A stretch of DNA of 43,159 nt from Microbacterium sp. Root53 (GTDB taxonomy: Bacteria > Actinomycetota > Actinomycetes > Actinomycetales > Microbacteriaceae). Below the pieces are notes generated by a model. It was not told the DNA's origin. It saw nothing but the letters and a program-made list of their open reading frames with translations, and searched no databases. The stretch spans positions 362,035 through 405,193 of the forward strand of contig NZ_LMFR01000012.1 of assembly GCF_001426925.1 (NCBI RefSeq). The letters are read 5' to 3'. Shown here piece by piece: positions 1 through 9,310 of the stretch. The number at the start of each line of letters is the position of its first letter. Within the stretch, counting starts at the first letter, position 1. Both the position numbers and the translations under genes were made by a program.

Positions 1-218
1 GACCGCACCGGGAACTCGTACACGCTCGCATCCGGCATCCGCCCGATCTGATCGATCGCGATGCCCATCGCCTCCGCCTGCAGCGCCGCCTCCTCGGCAT
101 CCAGCGCCGCCCGCTCCCCCCGGATCGCCTTCAACCGCTCCACGATCGCACGCGTCCGCGACAGCTCAGCCGGGGTGAACTCCCACCCCGAGCTGTCCGC
201 ATCCGTGAACCGTGGCAT
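1..218 (-). CDS. DUF222/HNH endonuclease-type protein, N-terminal part (runs off the window)
   Basis: The reverse strand encodes an open N-terminus from an ATG at 218 to the window edge, about 72 residues. It opens MPRFTDADSSGWEF, continues with an Ala/Glu-rich helical stretch, and ends in the segment VYEFPVR. That segment is typical of the start of the DUF222 domain in actinobacterial HNH endonuclease-like proteins, where it precedes a conserved helix-turn region. Members usually carry DUF222 first and an HNH nuclease domain near the C-terminus; only the beginning is visible here, so nuclease activity is inferred. The upstream ATG at 226 is out of frame, which supports the start at 218. These genes occur in many copies in Microbacteriaceae, and their biological role is poorly known. 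Another one ends the window in the same orientation. Confidence 0.8.
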   Translation of the reverse strand, partial: MPRFTDADSSGWEFTPAELSRTRAIVERLKAIRGERAALDAEEAALQAEAMGIAIDQIGRMPDASVYEFPVR

Positions 219-308
219 GCCCCCATTCTCCCACCACCCTCGGACATTTGTTCGAAGGTCGGGAGAGGTTGTGGAGAAGTCGGAGGGCTGCGCCGCGGGC
301 GGGTTCAG

Positions 309-349
309 CCGTTTCGACTCCGCTCGCTGGCGCTCGCTCAGCTCAACGA
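309..349 (-). repeat. 41-nt dispersed repeat, copy 1 (intergenic)
   Basis: This stretch between the HNH gene and the mannosyltransferase matches, on the opposite strand, 40 of 41 bases of a second copy at 6963-7003 inside hrpA. The core on the minus strand reads GAGCGAGCGCCAGCGAGC. It holds a direct repeat of GCGAGCG separated by CCA, between CGTT and AACG ends. It looks like a dispersed repetitive element of the genome rather than a gene part. Confidence 0.8.
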
Positions 350-404
350 ACACGGCGGGGCGGCGCTCCCTCGCTCGGCGCCCGGGGCCGACGAGCGCCC
401 GCCG

Positions 405-410
405 TAGGCT
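405..410 (+). promoter_or_regulatory. Probable -10 box (TAGGCT) of a leaderless promoter
   Basis: TAGGCT lies 6 nt before the GTG start at 417. The same TAGNNT-6-nt-start layout is repeated before several genes here. The TAG is in frame with the start codon, so the reading frame cannot extend upstream. No clear -35 box is visible. Confidence 0.5.
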
Positions 411-416
411 GATCGG

Positions 417-1928
417 GTGACTCTCGCGCCCCGGACCGCCCGCTGGCTGGTCCCGCTCGCGCTCACGCTGCTCGCCGCCGCGCTGCGCTTCATCGGGCTG
501 TGGCATCCGCAGGACCTGGTGTTCGACGAGACCTACTACGTCAAGGACGCGTGGACGCTGCTGCACCTCGGATACGAGGGCGCGTGGCCCGACGACGCGA
601 ACGAGAGCTTCACGTCGGGCGACACCGACGTGTACTCCACCGACGCCGCGTACGTCGTGCATCCGCCGCTGGGGAAGTGGCTGATCGCGCTCGGCATGCT
701 GCTGTTCGGGGCCGACTCCGGCTTCGGATGGCGCTTCTCGGCCGCGCTGATCGGCACGCTGCTGGTGCCGCTCGTCTACGAGATCGCGCGGCGCCTCTCG
801 GGCTCGATCGCGATCGGCGCGGTCGCGGGCGGCCTGCTCGCGGTCGACGGGCTCGCGATCGCGCTCAGCCGGGTGAGCCTTCTCGACGGGTTCCTGGCGT
901 TCTTCGTGACGCTCGCGTTCTGGTTCGTCCTGCTCGACCGCGATCGCACCGACGAGCGCATCCTGTCGTCCGAGGGCATCGTGGGCCCCTTGATGTGGCG
1001 CCGCCCGTGGATCGTCGCCGCCGGGCTCGCGCTCGGCGCGGCGTGCGCCGTCAAGTGGTCGGGGCTGTACGTGCTCGCCGCCGTCGGCATCTGGATCGTC
1101 GTCCACGACGCCATCGTGCGGCACCGCGCGCGCAAGGAGGAGTGGTTCGCCGGATCCGTGCTGCAGGGCGCCATCGCGTTCGTGCTGCTCGTCCCCGTCG
1201 CGGCCGCGGTCTACCTCGCGTCGTGGACCGGATGGCTCGTCACATCGGGCGGCTACGACCGGGGTTCGGATGCGAACCCCCTCGTCGCGCTCCTCAACTA
1301 CCACTCGTCGATGTACGCGTTCCACGTGGGGCTCTCCAGCAGTCACCCCTACGCCAGCCCGGCCTGGCAGTGGCCGCTGCTGCTGCGGCCCACCGCGATG
1401 TGGCTGGCCCGCCCCGAGGCGGGCGAGGAGTGGTGCGGCTGGAGCGACGACTGCATCGGCGTGATCGGCAGCCACCCCAACCCCGTGACGTGGTACGCCG
1501 CGTGGGCGGCGGTCATCCTGGCGGTCGTGCTGCTCATCCGCCGCCGCGCGGGCGCCCTCACGCCGGGCTTCGGCTTCGCGCTCACCGGCCTCGCGGCGAC
1601 CTACCTGCCCTGGCTGCTGTACCCGTCGCGCACGATCTTCCAGTTCTACACGGTGGCGATGCTGCCGTTCCTGGTCATCGCGCTGGCCCTGGCGCTCGGA
1701 TGGCTGACGCGTCCGCGCGATCCCGTCACGCCGCGCGACCCGAGCCCGGTGGAGGTCGTGTCGGCCGAGGAGGTCGCGGCGGCCGAGACGCGCGCGTGGC
1801 GGGTGTTCGCGATCGCGTTCGTCGCGCTCGCCGTGCTCACCGCGGTGTTCTTCCTGCCGCTGTCGACCGGCTTCCTCGAGCCGTACCCGCTCTGGCAGCT
1901 CCACAACTGGCTGCCCGGCTGGGTCTAG
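417..1928 (+). CDS. Dolichyl-phosphate-mannose--protein mannosyltransferase (PMT, GT39 family)
   Basis: This 503-residue membrane protein should transfer mannose from a polyprenyl-phosphate donor to Ser/Thr of secreted proteins at the outer face of the cytoplasmic membrane, as actinobacterial Pmt does. A first membrane helix (about residues 10-28) is followed by the catalytic loop with VFDETYYVKDAW; D37-E38 is the conserved acidic pair of the family. HPPLGKW follows at residues 82-88. About ten hydrophobic segments follow. The C-terminal part has a short charged loop (about residues 435-465) before the last helix. Length fits bacterial PMTs. The GTG start is fixed by an in-frame TAG 12 nt upstream within the presumed -10 box. 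The gene stands alone and ends just before a strong hairpin. Confidence 0.93.
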   Translation: MTLAPRTARWLVPLALTLLAAALRFIGLWHPQDLVFDETYYVKDAWTLLHLGYEGAWPDDANESFTSGDTDVYSTDAAYVVHPPLGKWLIALGMLLFGADSGFGWRFSAALIGTLLVPLVYEIARRLSGSIAIGAVAGGLLAVDGLAIALSRVSLLDGFLAFFVTLAFWFVLLDRDRTDERILSSEGIVGPLMWRRPWIVAAGLALGAACAVKWSGLYVLAAVGIWIVVHDAIVRHRARKEEWFAGSVLQGAIAFVLLVPVAAAVYLASWTGWLVTSGGYDRGSDANPLVALLNYHSSMYAFHVGLSSSHPYASPAWQWPLLLRPTAMWLARPEAGEEWCGWSDDCIGVIGSHPNPVTWYAAWAAVILAVVLLIRRRAGALTPGFGFALTGLAATYLPWLLYPSRTIFQFYTVAMLPFLVIALALALGWLTRPRDPVTPRDPSPVEVVSAEEVAAAETRAWRVFAIAFVALAVLTAVFFLPLSTGFLEPYPLWQLHNWLPGWV

Positions 1929-1930
1929 CA

Positions 1931-1967
1931 CGAGGCCCCGGATCCGACGTCCGGATCCGGGGCCTCG
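1931..1967. terminator. Strong bidirectional hairpin terminator
   Basis: Perfect 16-bp inverted repeat: the arm CGAGGCCCCGGATCCG at 1931-1946 pairs with 1952-1967 across the 5-nt loop ACGTC. It lies between the convergent ends of the mannosyltransferase (1928) and the aldo/keto reductase (1983). There is no long U-tract, which is common for actinobacterial terminators. Confidence 0.85.
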
Positions 1968-1982
1968 ACGGCTCAGCGAGCG

Positions 1983-2873
<891 letters not shown>

Positions 2874-4148
2874 TCAGACGAACACGGGGTCGAGCGCCGC
2901 GACGCGGTGGAAGAGCCGGTCGAACACGCTCATCCGGTCGAACTGCAGCGCGTGGGCGCGCGCCCGCTCCTCCCACACCAGGCGCTCCTCCGGGCCCATC
3001 GCGAGCGCCCGGTCGATGCTCGCGGCGATCTGATCCGGCGCGTCGACGTCGATGACCATCGCGGTGTCGCCCACAGCCTCCCCCACGCCGCCCGTCAGGG
3101 TCGTGATCGCGGGGCCGCCGCCCGACAGCGCCTTCTCGGCGAGCGCGATGCCGAACGTCTCGATGAACTCCGGCCGCGGCTTGGTCGGCAGGACGTAGGC
3201 GGCCGATCCGGCGAACAGGAACGGCTTCTCGGCGTCGTCGACATCGGTCAGGAACCGGATGCGGTCCGCTGCGGGCGAGGCCGCCGCGATGCCGCGCAGC
3301 TCCTGCTCCTCGGGCCCGCGCCCGGCGATGATCAGCTGCTTCCCCGCCGCGGACTCGGACGCGGCGAAACCCGCGATCAGGTCCTCGACCCCCTTGGCCC
3401 GCGCCAGGCGCGACAGGTACAACACGTAGCCGTCGCGCTCCAGACCGCGCACCGCCAGGTGCCGATCGACCTCGGAGGGATCGAGACCCAGGAAGAGCGA
3501 GGAATCGATCGCGGGGTACGAGATCGCGATCTTCTCGGCGCAGCGCTCGGCGTAGCGGGTGCCGTGCATCCGGTCGAGCAGGCCCGCTTCCTCGACGATG
3601 AGGTCCTTCGTGTACTGCGACACCGCGACGCACACGTCGCTCGCCAGGTACGACTCCAGCACGTGCGCGGCGGCGCCGAAGCGCCCCTCGGTCACGCACT
3701 GGCGGACGACGTTGGTGACATCGGATCCGACCGCCTCGGCGATCGACACGACGTTCACCGGCAGGCCGGTCCGGCGCGCGACCTCGACCGCGTCGGTCAC
3801 GGCCGTGGTGTGCGGGCTGAGGTACAGCGACATCGCGACCGTGGGCACGCCGTCGGTGAACAGCTCGACGAGCCGTCCGACCAGACCCTGGATGTACCGG
3901 CCGTCGACGACCTTGTAGTCGCCGACCGGCTCGGGACGCTCGACCACGATGCCGTCGCTGTACGGCAGCACGGTGTCGAGCGGCTTGAGCGGCAGGCCCG
4001 CGGCCTCCAGGCGCTCGATGGGCCACGTGACGATCCGCACCTCGTCGAAGCCGCGCCGCAGCGCCGCCTCCGCCAGGTTGCGGGCTTCGCCGGAGTGACC
4101 GCAGATCACGGGATCGGCACGGACGACGATGACGAGTCGGCGGGACAT
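2874..4148 (-). CDS. Glycosyltransferase family 4 protein
   Basis: This 424-residue cytoplasmic protein has two Rossmann-like halves of the GT-B fold and should transfer a sugar from a nucleotide-sugar donor; acceptor and sugar are unknown. The N-terminal half starts MSRRLVIVVRADPVICGHSGEA, with the glycine-containing acceptor loop. The C-terminal half carries YVLYLSRLARAKGVEDL, IIAGRGPEE, and the donor-site EX7E-type segment PEFIETFGIALAEKALSGG, which marks GT4. An AGAGGAG ribosome site precedes the ATG. It lies 72 nt downstream of the DUF817 gene on the same strand, so the two may share a transcript. A role in making a small glycoside or glycolipid is possible but is inference only. Confidence 0.8.
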   Translation of the reverse strand: MSRRLVIVVRADPVICGHSGEARNLAEAALRRGFDEVRIVTWPIERLEAAGLPLKPLDTVLPYSDGIVVERPEPVGDYKVVDGRYIQGLVGRLVELFTDGVPTVAMSLYLSPHTTAVTDAVEVARRTGLPVNVVSIAEAVGSDVTNVVRQCVTEGRFGAAAHVLESYLASDVCVAVSQYTKDLIVEEAGLLDRMHGTRYAERCAEKIAISYPAIDSSLFLGLDPSEVDRHLAVRGLERDGYVLYLSRLARAKGVEDLIAGFAASESAAGKQLIIAGRGPEEQELRGIAAASPAADRIRFLTDVDDAEKPFLFAGSAAYVLPTKPRPEFIETFGIALAEKALSGGGPAITTLTGGVGEAVGDTAMVIDVDAPDQIAASIDRALAMGPEERLVWEERARAHALQFDRMSVFDRLFHRVAALDPVFV

Positions 4149-4220
4149 GTCGGCTCCTCTGCTCGGGGGCGCAGATGCGGCTCGCTGCCGCGATTCCGGG
4201 CATGGTACGCCACGGATGTG

Positions 4221-5165
4221 TCAGACGGATGCCCGATCCGGAAACGCGGGCACCGCTCCCCTCCCGGCGCCCTCCACCGGGTCCGTCGCCTGCGGCCGGT
4301 AGACGAACGTCACCAGCACGACCGAGATGATCATGAGCAGCAGCCACGACACCAGCTTCGAGATCGACACGATCTGCCAGCCGTCCGCCTGATCCGGGTA
4401 GATCCAGGCCCCTGCCGCCGTGCCGATGTTCTCGGCGATCCAGATGAAGAACGCCACGCCCGTGAACGCGACCAGGATCGGCATGCGGCGCCACGCCCGC
4501 GTGCGGTGGTTGCGGAAGTGCAGGGTGCAGCGCGCGCAGACGACCAGCACCAGCGCGAGCAGGACCCACCGCGCGTCGGGCAGGTAGTGGTGCGAGAAGA
4601 AGTTGACGTAGATCGCCGCGGCGAGCGCCGCCGTGGCCCACCGCGCCGGGTACCGGTCGAATCGCAGCTCGAACAGGCGGAACACGCGGACCATGTACGA
4701 GCCGACCGCCGCGTACATGAACCCCGTGTAGAGCGGCACGGCGGCGATCCGCAGCACGCCGTCGCCCTCGTAGCTCCACGACCCGACGTCGGTCTTGAAC
4801 ACCTCCATCACCATGCCGACGGCGTGGAACAGCAGGATGACCCACAGCTCGCGGCCGCTCTCGAGCCGGAACACGAGCATGAGCGCCTGGATCGCGACCG
4901 CGGCGATCACGAGCGCGTCGCTGCGCGCGACCAGCGCGTCGTCGGGGTACCAGAGCCGCGCCGCGACGATCGCCGCGAGCATGGCCGCCCCGAAGATGCA
5001 GGCCCACGCCTGCTTCAGCACGAACACCGTGAACTCGATCAGCCCGCGCCGCGCCGGACCGCCGCCCTCGAGGCGGGCGAGGCGCCGGGACGCCCAGGCG
5101 TCGATGCGCTGCTCGACGGGCGTGAACGCCCGGCGGCTCTCAGACTGCTGCGACGCGGGCGACAT
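4221..5165 (-). CDS. DUF817 family integral membrane protein
   Basis: This 314-residue protein matches the DUF817 family (B. subtilis YoaT type), whose function is unknown. After a polar N-terminus of about 45 residues come some eight hydrophobic helices. Family-like segments include FTVFVLKQAWACIFGA, FKTDVGSWSYEGDG, VPLYTGFMYAAVGSYM, NFFSHHYLPDARW and FFIWIAENIGTAAGAWIYP. Several conserved acidic and His residues near membrane edges hint at metal or proton handling, but nothing here defines a substrate. It is divergent from hrpA, with 57 nt between the two starts, and lies ahead of the GT4 gene. The start at 5165 begins MSPASQQSE. Confidence 0.85.
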   Translation of the reverse strand: MSPASQQSESRRAFTPVEQRIDAWASRRLARLEGGGPARRGLIEFTVFVLKQAWACIFGAAMLAAIVAARLWYPDDALVARSDALVIAAVAIQALMLVFRLESGRELWVILLFHAVGMVMEVFKTDVGSWSYEGDGVLRIAAVPLYTGFMYAAVGSYMVRVFRLFELRFDRYPARWATAALAAAIYVNFFSHHYLPDARWVLLALVLVVCARCTLHFRNHRTRAWRRMPILVAFTGVAFFIWIAENIGTAAGAWIYPDQADGWQIVSISKLVSWLLLMIISVVLVTFVYRPQATDPVEGAGRGAVPAFPDRASV

Positions 5166-5208
5166 GGCGCGGCCCTAGGGCCGCCGCCGGGGAGCCGCCC
5201 GGGACTCG

Positions 5209-5214
5209 TAGACT
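5209..5214 (+). promoter_or_regulatory. Possible -10 box (TAGACT) before hrpA
   Basis: TAGACT is followed by GGGAGGCT and the ATG at 5223 (8-nt spacing). It resembles the other TAGNNT boxes of the window, but the spacing is longer and a purine-rich ribosome-site-like GGGAGG overlaps it. The intergenic space is shared with the divergent DUF817 gene. Confidence 0.35.
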
Positions 5215-5222
5215 GGGAGGCT

Positions 5223-8200
5223 ATGCCCGAGGACCCGACCGCGCCCTGGCGGATCGCCTACCCGCCCGAGCTGCCCGTCAGCGCCGCGCGGGACGAGATC
5301 GCGCGCGCGATCCGGGAGCACCAGGTCGTGATCGTCGCGGGCGCGACGGGCTCGGGCAAGACCACGCAGCTGCCGAAGATCGCGCTCGAGCTGGGCCGGG
5401 AGCGGATCGCACACACCCAGCCGCGGCGGCTCGCGGCGCGCACGATCGCGGAGCGCGTGGCCGAGGAGCTCGAGGTGCCGCTCGGCGGGCTCGTGGGCTA
5501 CAAGGTGCGCTTCACCGACAAGGTCTCGGACTCCACGCGCATCGCGCTGATGACCGACGGCATCCTGCTCAACGAGATCCACCGCGACCGGAGGCTGTCG
5601 CGCTACGACACGATCATCGTGGACGAGGCGCACGAGCGCTCGCTCAACGTCGACTTCCTGCTCGGCTACCTCAAGCAGCTGCTCCCCCAGCGTCCCGACC
5701 TCAAGGTGATCATCACCTCGGCCACGATCGACCCGGAGTCCTTCGCGAAGCACTTCGCGGCCGCGGACGGCACGCCCGCACCGATCATCGAGGTCTCGGG
5801 GCGCACGTTCCCTGTGGAGATCCGGTACCGCCCGCTGGTGGCGGATGCCGCGGCCGAGGACGCGCCCGACGAGGGCTACGAGGTCGAGGACGAGGTGTCG
5901 GCGATCGTCGCGGCGCTGCGCGAGCTCGACCGCGAGGCGCCGGGCGACGTGCTGGTGTTCCTGCCGGGCGAGGCCGAGATCCGCGACGCGGCCGACGCCG
6001 TGCGCGGCGCGTTCCGCGACCAGCGCGCGCCCACCGAGGTGCTGCCGCTGTACGGCCGGCTGAGCGCGGCCGAGCAGCACCGCGTGTTCGAGCGGTCGAC
6101 CGTCGCGGGCCTCAAGCGCCGAGTGGTGCTCGCGACCAACGTGGCCGAGACGTCTCTGACCGTGCCGGGCATCAAGTACGTGATCGACACGGGCACGGCC
6201 CGCATCTCGCGATACAGCAACCGCGCCAAGGTGCAGCGCCTGCCGATCGAGGCGATCTCGCAGGCGTCGGCGCAGCAGCGGTCCGGTCGCGCGGGCCGCA
6301 CCAGCGCCGGCATCGCGATCCGGCTGTACGGCGAGGACGACTTCGCGCGCCGCCCCGAGTTCACCGAGCCCGAGATCCTGCGCACGAGCCTGGCGTCGGT
6401 CATCCTGCAGGCGCTCGCCCTGGACTTCGGCGACATCCAGGACTTCCCGTTCCTGACGCCGCCCGACTCGCGCGGCGTCAAGGCCGCCCTGGATCTGCTG
6501 GTCGAGCTCGGCGCCGTCGTGCTGACGCGGGACGGCTCGCCGCGGCTGACGCGCGTGGGCCGCGACATCGCGCGCCTGCCGATCGACCCCCGCTTCGCCC
6601 GGATGCTCGTCGAGGCGCACCGCAACGGGACCGTTCCCGAGGTGCTCGCGATCGTGTCGGGCCTGTCGATCCAGGACGTCCGCGAGCGCCCCGAAGAGCA
6701 GCGCGAGCAGGCGGATCAGGCGCACGCCCGGTTCGCGGATCCGACCAGCGACTTCCTGACGCTGCTCAACCTCTGGAACCACCTGCAGGAGAAGCAGGAC
6801 GAGCTCGGCTCGAGCGCGTTCCGCCGCCTGTGCCGCGCGGAGTTCCTGAACTACGTGCGCGTGCGGGAGTGGTTCGACGTCCACCGCCAGCTCCGGGGAC
6901 TGGCCTCGGGGCTGGGACCCCGCGACAGCGGGAAGCGCAATCGATCTGCGAGCGCTTCCCGGTCGTTGAGCGGAGCGAGCGCCAGCGAGCGGAGTCGAAA
7001 CGGAGGAGACCAGCCGGGGCATCAGGCCGATCTGATCCACCAGGCCCTCCTCGCCGGTCTCCTGTCGCAGATCGGGTTGCTCGACGAGCGCGAGAAGTCG
7101 AAGGACCCGCGCAAGGGAGCCGAGTACCGCGGTGCGCGCGGCATCCGGTTCTCGATCTTCCCGGGTTCGGTTCTGCGCAAGCGGCGACCGAAGGCGGTCA
7201 TGGCCGGCGAGCTGGTCGAGACCTCGCGGCTGTTCGCCCGGACGGTCGCGCAGATCGACCCGGCGTGGGCGGAGGCGCTCGCGGGCGACCTGGCCAAGCG
7301 GCAGGTCACCGAGCCGCACTGGTCGAAGGACGCGGGGGCCGCGGTCGCGTACGAGAAGGTCACGCTGTACGGCGTCGAGATCGTGCCGCGCCGGCGCATC
7401 CAGTTCGCGCGCGTGGACCGCGCGGCGGCGCGCGAGCTGTTCGTCCGGCACGCGCTCGTCGAGGGCGAGTGGGATCCGTCCCGCCTGCCGCAGAACGTCA
7501 CGGCGTTCCTCCGCCAGAACCACGAGCTGCGCCGCCGCCTCGAGAAGCTCGAGGAGCGCGAGCGGCGCCGCGACATCCTGGCCGGCGACGAGGCGGTCTT
7601 CTCATTCTACGACGCCCGCATCCCCGCCGACGTGTTCGACATGCGGTCATTCGAGGCCTGGTGGCGGGACGCGCTGACGCGCACGCCGAAGCTGCTGACG
7701 ATGCGCGAGTCCGACCTGGTCGAGGGCCAGGCGACGGCCGATGCGCGCGACTTCCCCACGCGGTGGACGCAGGGCGATCAGACGCTCAACCTCGCGTACC
7801 GGTTCGAGCCGGGCGCGCCGGATGACGGCGTGACGGTGGTCGTGCCGCTCGCCCTGCTGGCGTCGCTCGAGCCGGTCGGCTTCGACTGGCAGGTGCCGGG
7901 CATGCGGTCGGAGCTCATCACGGCGCTGCTGCGCGCGCTGCCCAAGGCGATCCGCCGGCACGTCGTTCCCGCGGCGGACTGGGCCGACAAGCTCGCCGCC
8001 GAGCTCGAGGGCGCGGGCCCCGAGGACCACGCCGGCCGGCCGCCGCAGACCCTGCGCGAGGCGCTCGCCCGTCGCATCCAGCGCGTCGCGAACCAGCCCG
8101 TCACCGACGCGGACTTCGAGATGGAGCGCGTGCCCGCCCACCTGACCATGTCGTTCCGCGCCGTGGATGAGCGCGGCCGTGCGCTGGGGTCGGATCGGGA

Positions 8201-9197
8201 CCTGCGGGCGCTCCAGGAGCGGCTCGCGGGGCGCGCGCGGCAGAGCGTCGCGCGGTCGCTCGACCGGGCCTCCCAGCAGGCCGAGGCGCGCAAGGCCGGC
8301 CCCGCAGCCGTCGCCGCGACCGCATCGGCCTCCGTGCTGGAGCGCAGGGGCCTCACCGACTGGGCGATCGGCGATCTGCCCGAGGTGGTCGACACCAAGG
8401 TGGCCGGCGGTGTCGTGCGCGGCTATCCGGCGCTGGTCGACGCGGGCTCCTCCGTCGCGCTGCGCGTCGAGGCGACGCCCGAGCGCGCGGCGTCCGAGAC
8501 CCGCCGCGGCGTGCGGCGGCTCCTGCTGCTGCAGGTTCCCTCCCCGACTTCGTACGTGCAGGAGCACCTCACCGCGAACGAGAAGCTCGCGCTGGCCGCC
8601 TCGCCGTACCCGTCCGCCAAGGCGCTGATCGAGGACTGCCGCGCCGCCGTCGCCGACGCCGTGATCGACCGCGCAGGCGCGCTCCCCCGCACCCGCGCGG
8701 CGTTCGACGCGCTCCGCGCCGAGGCCACGCGCGGATCCGTGGACGACGTGTTCGCCTGCGTGTCGCTCGTCGCCCGCATCCTGACCGCCGCGCGCGAGGT
8801 GGAGCGCGGTCTCAAGAAGTCGAACTCCATGGCCCTCCTCGGTCCGCTCGGCGACATCCGCGGTCAGCTGGCGGGCCTCATCCACCCGGGCTTCGTCTCG
8901 GCGACCGGGCTCGCGCGCCTGCAGCACCTGCCCCGCTACCTCGAGGGCGCGCGACTGCGTCTCGAGGCGCTGCCCGACAACCCGGGGCGCGACCGCGCTT
9001 GGATGACGGAGCTCGAGCGCGCGACGGCCGCCTTCGCCGAGGCCGGCGGCACGATCCCGCTCCCGGCCGAGACGCCCGAGCGCCTCGTACGCGTGCGCTG
9101 GATGCTCGAGGAGCTGCGCGTAGGCCTGTTCGCGCAGCGCCTCGGCACCGCCGAGCAGGTCTCGGTGCAGCGCATCCAGAAGGCCCTGCGCGGCTGA
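5223..9197 (+). CDS. hrpA: ATP-dependent RNA helicase HrpA (DEAH box)
   Basis: This 1324-residue DEAH-box RNA helicase is the usual length for HrpA, which in E. coli works on stalled or collided ribosomes. The P-loop GATGSGKT is at residues 40-47, the DEAH box at 134-137 (VDEAHERS), and SAT (motif III) follows. The C-terminal RecA domain includes VVLATNVAETSLTVPGI and QRSGRAGR. The HA2/OB region and the long DUF3418-type C-terminal part follow. The open frame extends far upstream, but the protein begins naturally at MPEDPTAPW. Residues about 563-600 are an Arg/Ser/Gly-rich insertion between VHRQLRGLAS and the conserved helix DLIHQALLAGLLSQIG. It is encoded by a dispersed genomic repeat plus a hairpin. 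The reading frame is kept, so the protein is probably still functional. Confidence 0.95.
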   Translation: MPEDPTAPWRIAYPPELPVSAARDEIARAIREHQVVIVAGATGSGKTTQLPKIALELGRERIAHTQPRRLAARTIAERVAEELEVPLGGLVGYKVRFTDKVSDSTRIALMTDGILLNEIHRDRRLSRYDTIIVDEAHERSLNVDFLLGYLKQLLPQRPDLKVIITSATIDPESFAKHFAAADGTPAPIIEVSGRTFPVEIRYRPLVADAAAEDAPDEGYEVEDEVSAIVAALRELDREAPGDVLVFLPGEAEIRDAADAVRGAFRDQRAPTEVLPLYGRLSAAEQHRVFERSTVAGLKRRVVLATNVAETSLTVPGIKYVIDTGTARISRYSNRAKVQRLPIEAISQASAQQRSGRAGRTSAGIAIRLYGEDDFARRPEFTEPEILRTSLASVILQALALDFGDIQDFPFLTPPDSRGVKAALDLLVELGAVVLTRDGSPRLTRVGRDIARLPIDPRFARMLVEAHRNGTVPEVLAIVSGLSIQDVRERPEEQREQADQAHARFADPTSDFLTLLNLWNHLQEKQDELGSSAFRRLCRAEFLNYVRVREWFDVHRQLRGLASGLGPRDSGKRNRSASASRSLSGASASERSRNGGDQPGHQADLIHQALLAGLLSQIGLLDEREKSKDPRKGAEYRGARGIRFSIFPGSVLRKRRPKAVMAGELVETSRLFARTVAQIDPAWAEALAGDLAKRQVTEPHWSKDAGAAVAYEKVTLYGVEIVPRRRIQFARVDRAAARELFVRHALVEGEWDPSRLPQNVTAFLRQNHELRRRLEKLEERERRRDILAGDEAVFSFYDARIPADVFDMRSFEAWWRDALTRTPKLLTMRESDLVEGQATADARDFPTRWTQGDQTLNLAYRFEPGAPDDGVTVVVPLALLASLEPVGFDWQVPGMRSELITALLRALPKAIRRHVVPAADWADKLAAELEGAGPEDHAGRPPQTLREALARRIQRVANQPVTDADFEMERVPAHLTMSFRAVDERGRALGSDRDLRALQERLAGRARQSVARSLDRASQQAEARKAGPAAVAATASASVLERRGLTDWAIGDLPEVVDTKVAGGVVRGYPALVDAGSSVALRVEATPERAASETRRGVRRLLLLQVPSPTSYVQEHLTANEKLALAASPYPSAKALIEDCRAAVADAVIDRAGALPRTRAAFDALRAEATRGSVDDVFACVSLVARILTAAREVERGLKKSNSMALLGPLGDIRGQLAGLIHPGFVSATGLARLQHLPRYLEGARLRLEALPDNPGRDRAWMTELERATAAFAEAGGTIPLPAETPERLVRVRWMLEELRVGLFAQRLGTAEQVSVQRIQKALRG
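6930..6960 (+). repeat. Inverted repeat inside hrpA, part of the insertion
   Basis: GGGAAGCGC at 6930-6938 and GCGCTTCCC at 6952-6960 are perfect 9-nt inverted arms around a 13-nt loop. They lie directly beside the 41-nt repeat copy and in the non-conserved insert of hrpA, so they are probably part of the same inserted element. Confidence 0.7.
6963..7003 (+). repeat. 41-nt dispersed repeat, copy 2 (inside hrpA)
   Basis: It matches 40 of 41 bases of the intergenic copy at 309-349 in reverse orientation. The single difference is G here against T in that copy, after TCGTTGAGC. Read in the hrpA frame it encodes SLSGASASERSRNG (residues 581-594). The outer GGTC (6961-6964) and GACC (7008-7011) form short inverted ends. 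Confidence 0.85.
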
Positions 9198-9242
9198 GAT
9201 CCGACGCCGCCGGGCCGAAACGGGGGCGAAACGCCGCCGATT

Positions 9243-9248
9243 TAGAAT
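9243..9248 (+). promoter_or_regulatory. Possible -10 box (TAGAAT) of the amino-acid ABC operon
   Basis: TAGAAT lies 62 nt before the start of the binding protein, in the 113-nt gap after hrpA. It is one of the few AT-richer spots there. No convincing -35 box is seen. Confidence 0.35.
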
Positions 9249-9310
9249 GGACCATCCCTCGCACTCGCACCGCCGCCTCGCACACCCGCACGCGCGGCAT
9301 CGATAGGAGC

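Noticed and set aside
364..410. Imperfect GC-rich inverted repeat just upstream of the mannosyltransferase as a terminator
   Set aside because: Pairing is interrupted and position overlaps the presumed promoter; no gene ends here that needs it.
61..420. Small forward open frame of 119 codons at the left edge
   Set aside because: It overlaps the HNH N-terminus on the opposite strand and the dispersed repeat, with Arg/Ser-rich composition and no ribosome site.
2907..5222. Upstream in-frame extension of hrpA through the GT4 and DUF817 genes
   Set aside because: The extension is antisense to two recognised genes and has low-complexity composition; the helicase begins naturally at MPEDPTAPW.
5175..7523. 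Long antisense open frame opposite hrpA
   Set aside because: It mirrors the helicase codons, has no recognisable motif or ribosome site, and even translates the repeat element antisense.
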